From the NCBI GenBank assembly GCA_014896635.1, contig JADBKA010000022.1:1-32557 (forward strand): 32,557 bases of DNA, given 5' to 3'. This DNA is from Ktedonobacteraceae bacterium. GTDB lineage: Bacteria; Chloroflexota; Ktedonobacteria; Ktedonobacterales; Ktedonobacteraceae. The translations under genes were made by a program, and so were the position numbers. Below the pieces are notes generated by a model. It was given only the letters and a program-made list of their open reading frames with translations, did not search any database and was not told the origin of the DNA. Shown here piece by piece: positions 1 to 8,220 of this stretch (position 1 is the first letter of the stretch; the number at the start of each line of letters is the position of its first letter).

Positions 1-608
1 CTTCCTGGTCTGAAACCTGGGCAAAGTTCTCGTACCACCAGCCAACACCAAAGAAGGGATCGGGCGTGTCCAGGCACACCATTTCGTCAACCTCGCTACG
101 CATCTCCTCACAGGTGGAAGGAGCTGAAACAGGTACGGCTACGACCAGGTGCGCAGGCTGCCGCTGGCGCAGCGCATACACCGCCGCGCGCATCGTGGCT
201 CCCGTCGCTAGGCCGTCGTCGATGAGAATGACCGTGCGGCCAGCTACATCAGGAACGGGACGATCATCACGGTAAAGCTGTTCCCGACGCTCCAGTTCCC
301 TTTGCTCCCTGACGGCTACCCGCTCGATGATCTGGCCCGGAATATGCAGCGTGTCAACAACATCTTCATTGAGCACACGCACTCCACCTGACGCAATGGC
401 GCCCATCGCCAGTTCTTCATGGCCGGGTACGCCAAGCTTACGTACAACAAACACATCCAGGGGAACATGCAGCGATTTCGCCACTTCGTACGCGACGACG
501 ACACCACCGCGCGGCAGGGCCAATACCACTACATCCCGTCGGTTGGCATAGGCGCTCAGGTGTTCGGCAAGCTTTCTTCCAGCTTCAGAGCGGTCTCGAT
601 AAACCATA
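1..608 (-). CDS. Phosphoribosyltransferase, COG1926-like (3' end outside window)
   Basis: My reading of the minus strand from the ATG at 608 stays open to the window edge for 202 codons, so the gene is partial at its C-terminus. The start is supported by GGGGAGG about 9 bases upstream. The protein opens [13 protein letters not shown], has the LPRGG segment typical of this family and, near residue 130, the PRPP-binding loop [13 protein letters not shown]. The last visible part ([20 protein letters not shown]) is also typical. Family members are PRTase-fold proteins of uncertain substrate, often next to or fused with a dienelactone-hydrolase-like domain. Here that partner is the next gene upstream on the same strand, so a common function is plausible. 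Family call is sure; substrate is unknown. Confidence 0.88.
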
Positions 609-690
609 CTCCACACACCTCCCCATAACTGTACGACGCAAAACTCTCTACATTAACGCTCTACATCCATTTATGCATGTAAATTTCTCT

Positions 691-710
691 CTGTCAAGCG
701 GCCAGGTAGC
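691..710. repeat. 20-bp direct repeat, copy 1 (intergenic)
   Basis: These 20 bases are identical to 821-840, which spans the hydrolase stop codon. Read on the minus strand, both copies encode Tyr-Leu-Ala-Ala-stop. The copies lie 130 bp apart, and the 110 bp between them form an A/T-poor insert-like block. It looks like a small duplication or an inserted miniature element. Confidence 0.75.
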
Positions 711-820
711 ACCTGCAAGGCCATTTAAAAGTCTTTTCCTCCCCGAACAAAGCGCGAGCAAAAAAGTGGGGCGAGGACACCTCGCGCTCTGGCAGAGGTC
801 TTCGCCCCCTGCACCCCTGA

Positions 821-840
821 CTGTCAAGCGGCCAGGTAGC
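821..840. repeat. 20-bp direct repeat, copy 2 (hydrolase 3' end)
   Basis: This is the second copy of the repeat at 691-710. It contains the last four codons and the stop codon of the alpha/beta hydrolase gene. Confidence 0.75.
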
Positions 841-1492
841 GTTTGAACCACTCAGTCGCCAGGCGAGCAACCTGCTCCAGTGCGCCGGGTTCTTCAAAGA
901 GGTGCGTCGCGCCCTCAACCAGTTCGAGACGCTTCACACAGGACAGCAGCGCGAGCGCCTGCTGGTTCAGCGGAATAACGGGCGTATCATGCGAACCGAC
1001 GATCAATAGCGTCGGCGCCTGCACACGCGGCAATGCTGCGCGCGCCAGGTCAGGCCGCCCTCCCCGCGAGACAACAGCACCAATTAGCTGCGGATAAGTA
1101 GCGGCAGCCACCAGCGCCGCTGCCGCGCCGGTACTGGCACCAAAGTACCCGATCTTGAGGCGACCTGTCTGCGATTGCTTTGCCAGCCACTCTGTGGCGC
1201 CTGCCACTCGCTCACTCAGCAACTCAATATTAAAGCGCAAATGGCCGCTGTAGCGATCTTCTTCCTCTTCCTGCGCCGTCAGCAGGTCTATCAGCAGCGT
1301 AGCAATACCAGCTTGCTGCAAAACGCGCGCAACATACTGATTGCGCGGACTGAAGCGACTGCTGCCGCTACCATGCACAAACAGGACGATTCCCTGCGCC
1401 CGCTCAGGAATGTCCAGATTACCTTCCAGTGTCACCGTAGGCGAAACTGTAATCTGGCAGGTCTCGCGCCTCTTCTCCTCTGGCGTATTCAT
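824..1492 (-). CDS. Alpha/beta hydrolase, dienelactone-hydrolase-like
   Basis: A 222-residue protein with the alpha/beta hydrolase layout. HGSG lies after strand 3 (about residues 40-43) as oxyanion loop, and the nucleophile elbow GASTG is near residue 118. A late Asp in VGSHDTPV (about residue 168) and a His in EGATHLFEE (about residue 196) complete a Ser-Asp-His triad. There is no signal peptide, so it is probably cytoplasmic. Size fits the small dienelactone hydrolase family, but the substrate cannot be told. It lies upstream of the phosphoribosyltransferase on the same strand, separated by 215 bp that carry a 20-bp direct repeat. This pairing is common and sometimes a fusion. No clear ribosome-binding site precedes the ATG; the next gene upstream ends 129 bp away, so a leaderless or own-promoter transcript is possible. 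Confidence 0.85.
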   Translation of the reverse strand: MNTPEEKRRETCQITVSPTVTLEGNLDIPERAQGIVLFVHGSGSSRFSPRNQYVARVLQQAGIATLLIDLLTAQEEEEDRYSGHLRFNIELLSERVAGATEWLAKQSQTGRLKIGYFGASTGAAAALVAAATYPQLIGAVVSRGGRPDLARAALPRVQAPTLLIVGSHDTPVIPLNQQALALLSCVKRLELVEGATHLFEEPGALEQVARLATEWFKRYLAA

Positions 1493-1621
1493 AAGATATC
1501 AACCGATATGACTATTTCTCAATACATCCCACCACTATGAGTATGTATCAGAATCACGGATTTTACCAGGGAAAAGTTTCTCCACGCGCGCCCGCCGCCC
1601 TTTACTACTTTCCATCACCCT

Positions 1622-2548
1622 TTAGCTGCCATGCAGCAGCGCCATTACCGCCAGTTCGTAATCCACCAGTAAGAGCGATAGATCTTTTAGCAACCTGGCA
1701 ACGGCATCAAGTTGTCCTATAAACTCTTCACGCTTATGCATATCGCAAGGAATGTTCTCTTGTAAAAACTCAATAAACGCAATAGCATCATCAACACGCT
1801 GAACCGTCCTACCACGTTTTTCGTGAGTCTGCTGATGCGCCTCGTAAGCCCTCATCAGCGGCAGAAAGTTGTAAGATCTACCGGACTGGCCTGTGAACTG
1901 GTTTGCCATAGCCTGGCTCTGGAGCGGGAGCAGTTCCTCGGTATCAAGATGCACATTGTTCGCCTCCAGCGCCTCAGAAAGAGCACGCACGAACTCGATA
2001 AATATCGAATACAGCTCGCTCACAAAAGTAGCTACACGCTCAAGCGGAGTTGCAGCCAGAATGCCGGGATTACTGCCCTGCTGCTGGTAATATGCCAGCA
2101 GGGCCTGAGCCTGGCTGATCGCGCCCATCGCCTCGTTGAAGCGCAGAACAAACGTTTGAATGCCCTTATTCTTCTGTATATGCAAATAGGTATAATACAT
2201 TCTATATAGCGCACGAAGTTTTTCCTGTTTTTCCTGCTCTTGCGGCTCCTGTTGTTTACCGTTGTGAGACGAGCAGGATTGCTCTTCCACTGGCACCGGT
2301 GAGAGTACGGATGAAGGAGCACGAGGCGGAGCAGCAGCAGGAGCAGCGACACTCTCTACGGATGGCTGCATTGCCAGAAAAGCGCGTAAAATGCGCAAAG
2401 CTGCATCAATATCACCTGTTAATTCCTGCTTCTGCTCTTCAGAGAGCGTCGAATTATACTTAATGATTCCGCGACAGGTAAAAAGCGTGGTTATTACGCT
2501 GTCGAACTGGTGGTTCTCCTGTGTGCCATCCCTCATAGCACACCACAT
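1622..2548 (-). CDS. Unrecognised helical protein, partner of the BACON protein
   Basis: I do not recognise this protein. The longest frame opens at a TTG (2563) that overlaps the TGA of the upstream gene. ATG codons at 2548 and 2536 are likelier, with a GAGAAGAAAGG purine tract just before the first. The N-terminal 50 residues and the long C-terminal part (after about residue 105) look alpha-helical. Between them is a Pro/Ala/Ser/Glu-rich linker ending in a Glu-Gln-Lys run (QEQEKQEK). A very similar run occurs in the linker of the upstream BACON protein. No membrane segment, signal peptide or catalytic motif is seen. The start/stop overlap implies translational coupling, so it is probably a cytoplasmic partner or regulator of that membrane protein. 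Confidence 0.7.
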   Translation of the reverse strand: MWCAMRDGTQENHQFDSVITTLFTCRGIIKYNSTLSEEQKQELTGDIDAALRILRAFLAMQPSVESVAAPAAAPPRAPSSVLSPVPVEEQSCSSHNGKQQEPQEQEKQEKLRALYRMYYTYLHIQKNKGIQTFVLRFNEAMGAISQAQALLAYYQQQGSNPGILAATPLERVATFVSELYSIFIEFVRALSEALEANNVHLDTEELLPLQSQAMANQFTGQSGRSYNFLPLMRAYEAHQQTHEKRGRTVQRVDDAIAFIEFLQENIPCDMHKREEFIGQLDAVARLLKDLSLLLVDYELAVMALLHGS

Positions 2549-2559
2549 CCTTTCTTCTC

Positions 2560-5181
2560 TCAACCCAGCACATTCAGCACAACTGTCACTACCTGCGATC
2601 CATTACGCATCGGCACGCCATTATTATCAAGAGCAGTAATCGTTACCTGACCTGTATAGCTGCCAAGCAGCTTGCCGCTCCTGTTGACATTCACCGTGAT
2701 GATGCTTCCCATGCCATTTTCGCTGCCGTTCAGAGCGGAGAGCGTGATCCAGGTGCGATTGGTGGTTGCAGTCCAGGTAATGGGATAGGCACAGCCGCTA
2801 TTGCCGCTGAGCAGCGTGATATTCTGGGCAGGAGGGCTGGACTGTAGCAGAGAGGCCGAAAACGTGAGTTTCGCCGGCGACACCTGCAATGAGCAGGGAG
2901 CATAGACATTGAGTGTGACGAAAACCGTACGCGCACTTCCTACCTGGCTTGCCGCAGCATCCAGCGGAATGATCGTAAGACGGGCGATGTACGTTCCGCT
3001 ATCCAGCCTGCCGACATTACCACTCACCACTATCTGCGCGGTCTGCCCGGCTGCCACTGCGCCACTGCCAGGTGTGACGGAAAGCCAGGAAGCATTTGCT
3101 CCATCAATGCTTGCTTTCCAGGCAAAGGCGTGATTCCCGGCATCGCTGATGGTCAGGCTCTGCCCTGGTGTGCTGGCCTGCCCCTGAGTGGCGGACAGCG
3201 TGATGCTGCTCACCGATGTCTGCAAAGTCACGGATGGCAGAGGCGTAGAAGGAGCCGAACTGGTATTGCCAGTAGCAGTACCGGCAATAGCTGTGAGCAG
3301 GCCCGGCAATGGCTGACCGGCTTGCCCACCCGGCTCTGTCAGCAGGTTCGCCTGATCCGCCGCTTGCACCAGGATCACATCCGTCCGTTGTGAGGTCACA
3401 AAGGCAAGCATGCCCTCATAGGATCGTTGCGGATCTCTGGCTGGTAGCCGGTTCACATTAATAGTGACGGAGAGCGCAGCTTCCGTTCTGGCCGCGACAA
3501 GCCCACCATCAGGAGTAACGCCGAGCCAGTTCGTCAGTGGATAAGCATGCCAGCGAGAGGCGCCAGAGCAGCCTGGGGGCATACTGAGTTTCAATGCCTG
3601 CGAGACCGGCGCTGGCGAGCCAGAAATCATAGTGAAAGGGAGGTAGTCGCTGCCCACAAGCACGCCACAGGGCGGGGCCACGTTGAGCGAGACGGCTAGC
3701 GATTGCCTCTGTGACGCTGTACCTTGACCCTGATTCACGGCGAAAGTGAGCATTCTTGTATAGGTTCCCTGTAACAGTGTCTGGCTGTGAACAAAAACGC
3801 GCACGGGAGTAGTTCCCCCGGCGGGAATCACACCGGAAGTTGCCTCCAGATGTAACCAGTTGGCATCGTTCTGATCAGACATGGCCTGACCAGGATTCAC
3901 AGTAGTAGAATCTTGCAGCACCCAGTTCAGAGGACGTGAGCCTGGATTGCTTATCATCAGCACCTGCTCGCCAGGATTGACCCCGCCATCAGAGGATACA
4001 AAAGAAAGAGCAGCCGGCATGATGCCCGGCAGCGGGGCAGAGCGGTCAGTCAATGCCTGCACAGTCATCGTCACATGGATCATTACCGGCGCTCCGGCAC
4101 TCGCTGCAAACGTTATGGTTCCCTCATAAATTCCAGGGGCCAGGCGCGCCCGCGTGACCGAGAGCACCACATTCTGTGTATCGCTGATCTGGCCCTGTGA
4201 TGGGGTCAGCAACAGCCAGGACCGGTCGCTGCTGGCAGCCCAGGAGATGACGCCGCTGCCCGCATTGCTGAGCGTGAGTACACGGCTGGTAATTTTCCAC
4301 TGGACATCGGTCCCCATGTCCAGAGATTGCTGGCTGACCTGCAAATGTGCGGCCTGTGCGGCAGGCACACCGGTTACATACAAAGGACTTCTCATCATAT
4401 AATGCGTTTTAACATCTTCAGCCACAATACGGTGACTTCCTGCTTTCCAGCTCTCATCAATGGAAATATGTACTGTGGCCTCACCTCTGGTATTAACGCG
4501 CACCAGTGGCGTACCGGCAGCAAGCCGCACCGGCTCCTGAATATCTCGTGTGATCAATAACTGTGCCAGCGGCTGGCAATGGAGAAAGCGTACAACGATA
4601 CTCTCTCCCCGGTTGGCAGTAGAGCGGGAGAGCAGCATCAGGGGAGCAGAATCCATCCCCGCATTGCTCCACTGCAAGCGTGATACCATCATCACCGTCA
4701 GCCCTCCATCCACCAGCAAACCAGCAATTGCCAGGACGGCCAGAATAATAAATGCTTTTCGTAGCCGTACAAATCTTCTGAGCCGCACTTCTCCGGTGGG
4801 AGATGAAACGAAACTTGTTTTCTGGGCCGGCTTCTCCTGTTTTTCTTGCTCCTGCTTCTCCTGTACTGGTTGTGCATCAACAATAACACCGGTGAGAGGC
4901 CGCGTAGAGAGAGACTCAACCGCGACCTCAATTTCTTCTTCCTGGGCTAGAGAAGCAAAGTCACGGATTTTTGCAGCTTTCTGCGACTCTGATGCGAGCA
5001 AGGGCAGAGTGATCAGGCGCGCCTGATCTCCCTGAGATTGCCCGGCTGTCTGTACAGGTATACCCGCCTGGGAGTGCAGAAGTCCTTTCTGCTGAGCGCG
5101 AGACAGTAACACTCTCTGGCATCCATGACAAAACGGGGAAAGTCCTATAAACGCTCTGTTACAACGTAAACACTTTTTCAT
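2560..5181 (-). CDS. Zinc-ribbon, single-pass membrane protein with BACON-type repeats
   Basis: About 873 residues from the ATG at 5181, which follows GGGGAAG; an in-frame ATG at 5199 has no ribosome site. The N-terminus carries CxxC-x11-CxxC (CLRC and CHGC), a small zinc ribbon. A charged linker with Glu/Gln/Lys repeats follows, then one hydrophobic segment near residues 140-165. The rest is extracellular: about five repeated beta-sandwich units of BACON type, each with a pattern like W-L-x-L/V-T/S-P-x-x-G followed by a G-x-Y-x-G-x-I/L-T-I/F strand. Such repeats are usually adhesion or carbohydrate-binding modules. No enzyme domain is visible. The topology suggests a cytoplasmic zinc sensor or docking head with an outer stalk. 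It is the first gene of a two-gene operon. Confidence 0.8.
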   Translation of the reverse strand: MKKCLRCNRAFIGLSPFCHGCQRVLLSRAQQKGLLHSQAGIPVQTAGQSQGDQARLITLPLLASESQKAAKIRDFASLAQEEEIEVAVESLSTRPLTGVIVDAQPVQEKQEQEKQEKPAQKTSFVSSPTGEVRLRRFVRLRKAFIILAVLAIAGLLVDGGLTVMMVSRLQWSNAGMDSAPLMLLSRSTANRGESIVVRFLHCQPLAQLLITRDIQEPVRLAAGTPLVRVNTRGEATVHISIDESWKAGSHRIVAEDVKTHYMMRSPLYVTGVPAAQAAHLQVSQQSLDMGTDVQWKITSRVLTLSNAGSGVISWAASSDRSWLLLTPSQGQISDTQNVVLSVTRARLAPGIYEGTITFAASAGAPVMIHVTMTVQALTDRSAPLPGIMPAALSFVSSDGGVNPGEQVLMISNPGSRPLNWVLQDSTTVNPGQAMSDQNDANWLHLEATSGVIPAGGTTPVRVFVHSQTLLQGTYTRMLTFAVNQGQGTASQRQSLAVSLNVAPPCGVLVGSDYLPFTMISGSPAPVSQALKLSMPPGCSGASRWHAYPLTNWLGVTPDGGLVAARTEAALSVTINVNRLPARDPQRSYEGMLAFVTSQRTDVILVQAADQANLLTEPGGQAGQPLPGLLTAIAGTATGNTSSAPSTPLPSVTLQTSVSSITLSATQGQASTPGQSLTISDAGNHAFAWKASIDGANASWLSVTPGSGAVAAGQTAQIVVSGNVGRLDSGTYIARLTIIPLDAAASQVGSARTVFVTLNVYAPCSLQVSPAKLTFSASLLQSSPPAQNITLLSGNSGCAYPITWTATTNRTWITLSALNGSENGMGSIITVNVNRSGKLLGSYTGQVTITALDNNGVPMRNGSQVVTVVLNVLG

Positions 5182-5389
5182 ATTTATACACTTCCCCATG
5201 CTCTGCTAAAACTTTTCTCTTCGCAACTACTCAACCATTTTATTGCGTTTCTTTAGCTTCTATACTTAGCACAATGAAGCCAGTATTACAAGCTTAATAT
5301 CTTAAAATAGGATTAAGAATAAGAGAGTTGTACTGTAGAGTTCTAAACCTATGCTATAGTACAAGACAGTATAAGACAACCGGCTGATA
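5182..5389. other. A/T-rich intergenic region upstream of the BACON operon
   Basis: This 208-bp stretch between the BACON gene and the IS630 left end is much richer in A/T than its surroundings and must contain the promoter of the minus-strand operon. I see TTGTAA and TAAGTAT-like elements on the minus strand but no convincing pair. Confidence 0.4.
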
Positions 5390-5401
5390 CCAATCTGCGA
5401 T

Positions 5402-5950
5402 CTAAAGCACAATTTGAAGATGAGGGAAATTCGTCATGGATTTCACCCGTTGAGGATCATCAGCAAGTTCGTTGAGCGCATGACAGAGAATATTTGTCAA
5501 GATGTCAAGAGAAGGAAAAATACGGTTATGGAAGTACTTCTCTCGAATATCGTCCCAAATATGCTCAACGGGATTAACTTCGGGTGGATAGGGTGGTTGA
5601 GGAATCAAGCGAATATTCTCAGGAATGACGAGCGCTTTGGCCTGGTGCCAGCCAGCTTGATCAACCTGCATCACAATCAAATACTTTGAAAATGTCTTAC
5701 TCACATGCTCTAAAAACACATTCATCATCTCAGTATTTGCATGAGGAAGCACTAAAGAACAAAGTTCACCAGTAGATGGAGCCACAGCAGTAAAAGCATA
5801 GAGAGATTCACGAATCACCTGAGAAGGTGCAAGAGGCCGAACACCAGAAGGCACCCAACAGGAACGTGGTCGGCTAATACGTCCAAAACGTCCTTCATCC
5901 TGTGCCATGATCAGAAGCGGTCTGTGATCCTCTGCATCTCTTGTCGCCAT
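5402..5950 (-). CDS. IS630 transposase, catalytic half (orfB)
   Basis: This 182-residue frame is the DDE catalytic domain of an IS630-type transposase. The three acidic residues are visible: Asp18 in QDEGRFG, Asp97 in VMQVDQAGWH and Glu129 in NPVEHIW. Its ATG overlaps the orfA stop codon (TAATG). The frame is also open upstream in the -1 register as far as the A8 run, where it encodes KKLPEQVQEV, a segment expected in the full protein. So it is probably made mainly as an orfA-orfB fusion of about 353 residues, the usual family length, through -1 ribosomal frameshifting, with coupled re-initiation as the alternative. Confidence 0.87.
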   Translation of the reverse strand: MATRDAEDHRPLLIMAQDEGRFGRISRPRSCWVPSGVRPLAPSQVIRESLYAFTAVAPSTGELCSLVLPHANTEMMNVFLEHVSKTFSKYLIVMQVDQAGWHQAKALVIPENIRLIPQPPYPPEVNPVEHIWDDIREKYFHNRIFPSLDILTNILCHALNELADDPQRVKSMTNFPHLQIVL

Positions 5951-6462
5951 TACTTCCTGAACCTGCTCTGGAAGTTTTTTTTAAAGGCTTCTTGTGCTTC
6001 CTCTTGTGCTTTTGGATGGCGAGGACGCGGCACCACTTTGCGCCAGCCATGCCGGTGCAATAAGCGGTAGATCATGCTTTCATCGACTGAATGCTCAACA
6101 CGCTCTTCAAATGCGCGATGAATCTCGCCCGTTGTCGCAATTTCTCCCGCTTGCGCACGAGCGAAGAATGGTTCAAGAAATTGCTTCTCTTGTTCTAATG
6201 TCATATGTTGTCTCTTCCTTCCTCCTTTCCCTTTCGTCTCGACTGCTGAAATCCCAAACCGATTGTAGCGAGAAATCAATTGATGTACAGTATCTGTTGC
6301 TACGCCACAATGTTTTGCAATTTCTTCTGCTAGGCGTGGATCAACCATTGCATTATAAATGATCAGCCAACGTTGTCGGTAGAAAGGTCGTGTATCACTC
6401 TGCATTCTCTTTTTCACTTCTTCGACAGAAAGATGTTCTACTGCTTTTGTTACTCTTGTCAT
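5950..6462 (-). CDS. IS630 transposase, DNA-binding half (orfA)
   Basis: A 170-residue frame holding the helix-turn-helix part of the transposase. The helix-turn-helix lies around residues 43-75 (LAEEIAKHCGVATDTVHQLI), followed by a basic linker GKGGRKRQ and a winged-helix segment ending in HRHGWRKVVPRPRHP. This resembles the paired DNA-binding domain of IS630/mariner enzymes. The frame ends 8 codons after an uninterrupted A8 tract on the coding strand. It is transcribed with orfB. Confidence 0.87.
   Translation of the reverse strand: MTRVTKAVEHLSVEEVKKRMQSDTRPFYRQRWLIIYNAMVDPRLAEEIAKHCGVATDTVHQLISRYNRFGISAVETKGKGGRKRQHMTLEQEKQFLEPFFARAQAGEIATTGEIHRAFEERVEHSVDESMIYRLLHRHGWRKVVPRPRHPKAQEEAQEAFKKNFQSRFRK
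5975..5982 (-). promoter_or_regulatory. A8 slippery run, probable -1 frameshift site of IS630
   Basis: On the coding (minus) strand eight A residues are followed by C, in frame as TTT AAA AAA AAC. Slipping one base back lets ribosomes leave orfA before its stop and enter the orfB frame, which opens just after a TAA lying immediately upstream of the run. The site lies exactly where the two frames must be joined to give a normal IS630 protein. Confidence 0.65.
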
Positions 6463-6565
6463 GCGATCCCTTCCTTGGCCTGGTTCCTCCTTTCCTCATT
6501 GTATCACAGGTCGCAGATTAGTATGACATGCGAGATGTACGGCTCGCACGCTATCTGATCTTCCC

Positions 6566-8173
6566 TCAACTTCTTTGCCTGCCTGTTGCGAAACCGGGGC
6601 CTGTGAGTTCGTGCCAGTTCGACTGAAACCAAATAGGTACGGTTCGCGCCAGGGAGACCACGCGGGCAAAATCGTCAACCAGGACACGGTCTTCGGTGAC
6701 AGGTGCTATGACAGTGCGTACTGCCTGATAGAGATGCATTGCAGCGGACGAAAGATGATCGTGGACTTGCAAAATATCAGTGACCTGTGCGAGTGCAACA
6801 AGCTCTATCGCAAGCAGAATATATGCCTGCTCAATTGTTCTCATTGTCATCAATGAGGAGTCCGTTCCCATGCTGACTACGTCCTGATTATCAGCATTCG
6901 TCGAGATGGAGTGGACACGATGCGGGTAAGCCAGTGTTTGGCCTTGTGCCGCCGTTGATGTAGCAACAAATTGCAAACCTTGCAACCCGAGAGTCAGTCC
7001 TGGCGTCCTCATGTTGAGGAAAGCGGGCAAAAACCCGTTCACCTTCCTGTTGAAAAAAAAGTTTATGCGACGCTCGGTGAGCAGCATCAATTTCGCCAGA
7101 TGGGCGCGCAACTGATCCGCGACCATAGCAATGTATTCGCCGTGAAAATGCCCTCCATGCCAGAATTGTTCCTGCTGCACATCGACTAGTGGGTTGTCAG
7201 TAGCCGAGTTGATTTCAGTCTCCACAATCTGCCAGGACTGCATGAGTGAGTCTACCATCGGCCCCAGGATCTGAGGGATGCAGCGCAACGAGTAGACCTC
7301 CTGCACAGCTTCGTCAATTCGATAGGTATCGTCGTTAATGCTATGATGCACCTGAAAGTCGCTCCGTCGCTTCATTAAGCGTGAATCTCCAGTAAGATCC
7401 CGTAGTACCCTTGCTACGGCCATCTGTCCAGGATGGGGCCGAAAGCTATGAAAACGCTCGGCAATGCTATCGTCAAAGCCCTCCACGAGTTCCAACGCCC
7501 ACGCACCGGTGCTTACTGCAAGCGACAGCATATGGTTGACCTCATTGCACAGCAATGCCGCGATCCCAGACATGAAGGAAGTTCCATTGATTAAGGACAG
7601 CCCCTCTTTCGGCTTGAGCACATATGGCTCAATCCCAATGCATGCCCAGGCATCCTTCGCCTCGGTATATTTTCCGTCAAACCATACCTGCCCTTCCCCG
7701 ATTAGCCCGAGTGCGATGTGCGCGAGCTGGACCAGGTCCCCACTCGTACCAACCGCCCCGTGCTCAGGAACGACTGGCACGATACGGTGATTAATGGCTA
7801 CTCGTAGCCGCTCCAGCAGTTCCATCGAAACCCCGGAACGCCCCCCGCACAGGGTATTCAAGCGAACGAGCATCGCCGCAAGGACATAGCGAGGGGGAAC
7901 TGGCTGCCCCATCCCCACGGCGTGGCTCCTTATGAGATTTTGTTGCAGATCGGTCAGTTGCTCTTTGCCGACCAGATGCGAGGCCATGGGGCCAAAGCCG
8001 GTATTTACACCGTAGATGACTGCCTTCTCTCGATGCTTGTCTAAAAACGCCTGTGTACGCGACACGTTCGGGTAGATGCACTCTTCAAAGACAACCTGTA
8101 CACTTTCGTCTTTAACAAGGTGAGAAACCTGGTTGATCGTAAGATGGTCTCCCGAGAGAGCGATATTGTGCAT
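6566..8173 (-). CDS. MIO-type aromatic amino acid ammonia-lyase or aminomutase
   Basis: A 535-residue member of the HAL/PAL/TAL family, full length. Visible motifs: the catalytic Tyr loop IYGVNTGFGP (Tyr54), the cofactor loop GAVGTSGDLVQLAH with Thr143-Ser144-Gly145 as precursor of the MIO group, LINGTSFMSG, and the late motif NADNQDVVSMGT. NQDV is typical of phenylalanine/tyrosine lyases and aminomutases, whereas histidine lyases have QEDH. Most family members build MIO from Ala-Ser-Gly; from memory the Thr variant occurs in AdmH-type phenylalanine aminomutases. The likely reaction is removal or migration of the alpha-amino group of Phe or Tyr, giving cinnamate/coumarate or a beta-amino acid. 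The ATG has GAGGAA six bases upstream. It follows a KAS III-like gene by 47 bp, so the two form an operon. Confidence 0.88.
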   Translation of the reverse strand: MHNIALSGDHLTINQVSHLVKDESVQVVFEECIYPNVSRTQAFLDKHREKAVIYGVNTGFGPMASHLVGKEQLTDLQQNLIRSHAVGMGQPVPPRYVLAAMLVRLNTLCGGRSGVSMELLERLRVAINHRIVPVVPEHGAVGTSGDLVQLAHIALGLIGEGQVWFDGKYTEAKDAWACIGIEPYVLKPKEGLSLINGTSFMSGIAALLCNEVNHMLSLAVSTGAWALELVEGFDDSIAERFHSFRPHPGQMAVARVLRDLTGDSRLMKRRSDFQVHHSINDDTYRIDEAVQEVYSLRCIPQILGPMVDSLMQSWQIVETEINSATDNPLVDVQQEQFWHGGHFHGEYIAMVADQLRAHLAKLMLLTERRINFFFNRKVNGFLPAFLNMRTPGLTLGLQGLQFVATSTAAQGQTLAYPHRVHSISTNADNQDVVSMGTDSSLMTMRTIEQAYILLAIELVALAQVTDILQVHDHLSSAAMHLYQAVRTVIAPVTEDRVLVDDFARVVSLARTVPIWFQSNWHELTGPGFATGRQRS

Positions 8174-8220
8174 TGCTATTCCTCTATTTGCTAAGTTGCT
8201 TTATTTCTCTAATTTGTTAT

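Larger units (their letters stand above)
5390..6521 (-). mobile_element. IS630-family insertion sequence, apparently complete
   Basis: The element has imperfect terminal inverted repeats. The left end (5390 onward) reads CCAATCTGCGATCT; the complement of the right end (ending 6521) reads CTAATCTGCGACCT, 12 of 14 matching. Both ends are flanked by TA (5388-5389 and 6522-6523), as expected for IS630, which duplicates a TA target. Its two overlapping transposase frames fill nearly all of the 1132 bp. It sits 44 bp beyond the stop codon of the ammonia-lyase gene and does not interrupt a visible gene. Intact ends suggest a fairly recent insertion. Confidence 0.85.
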
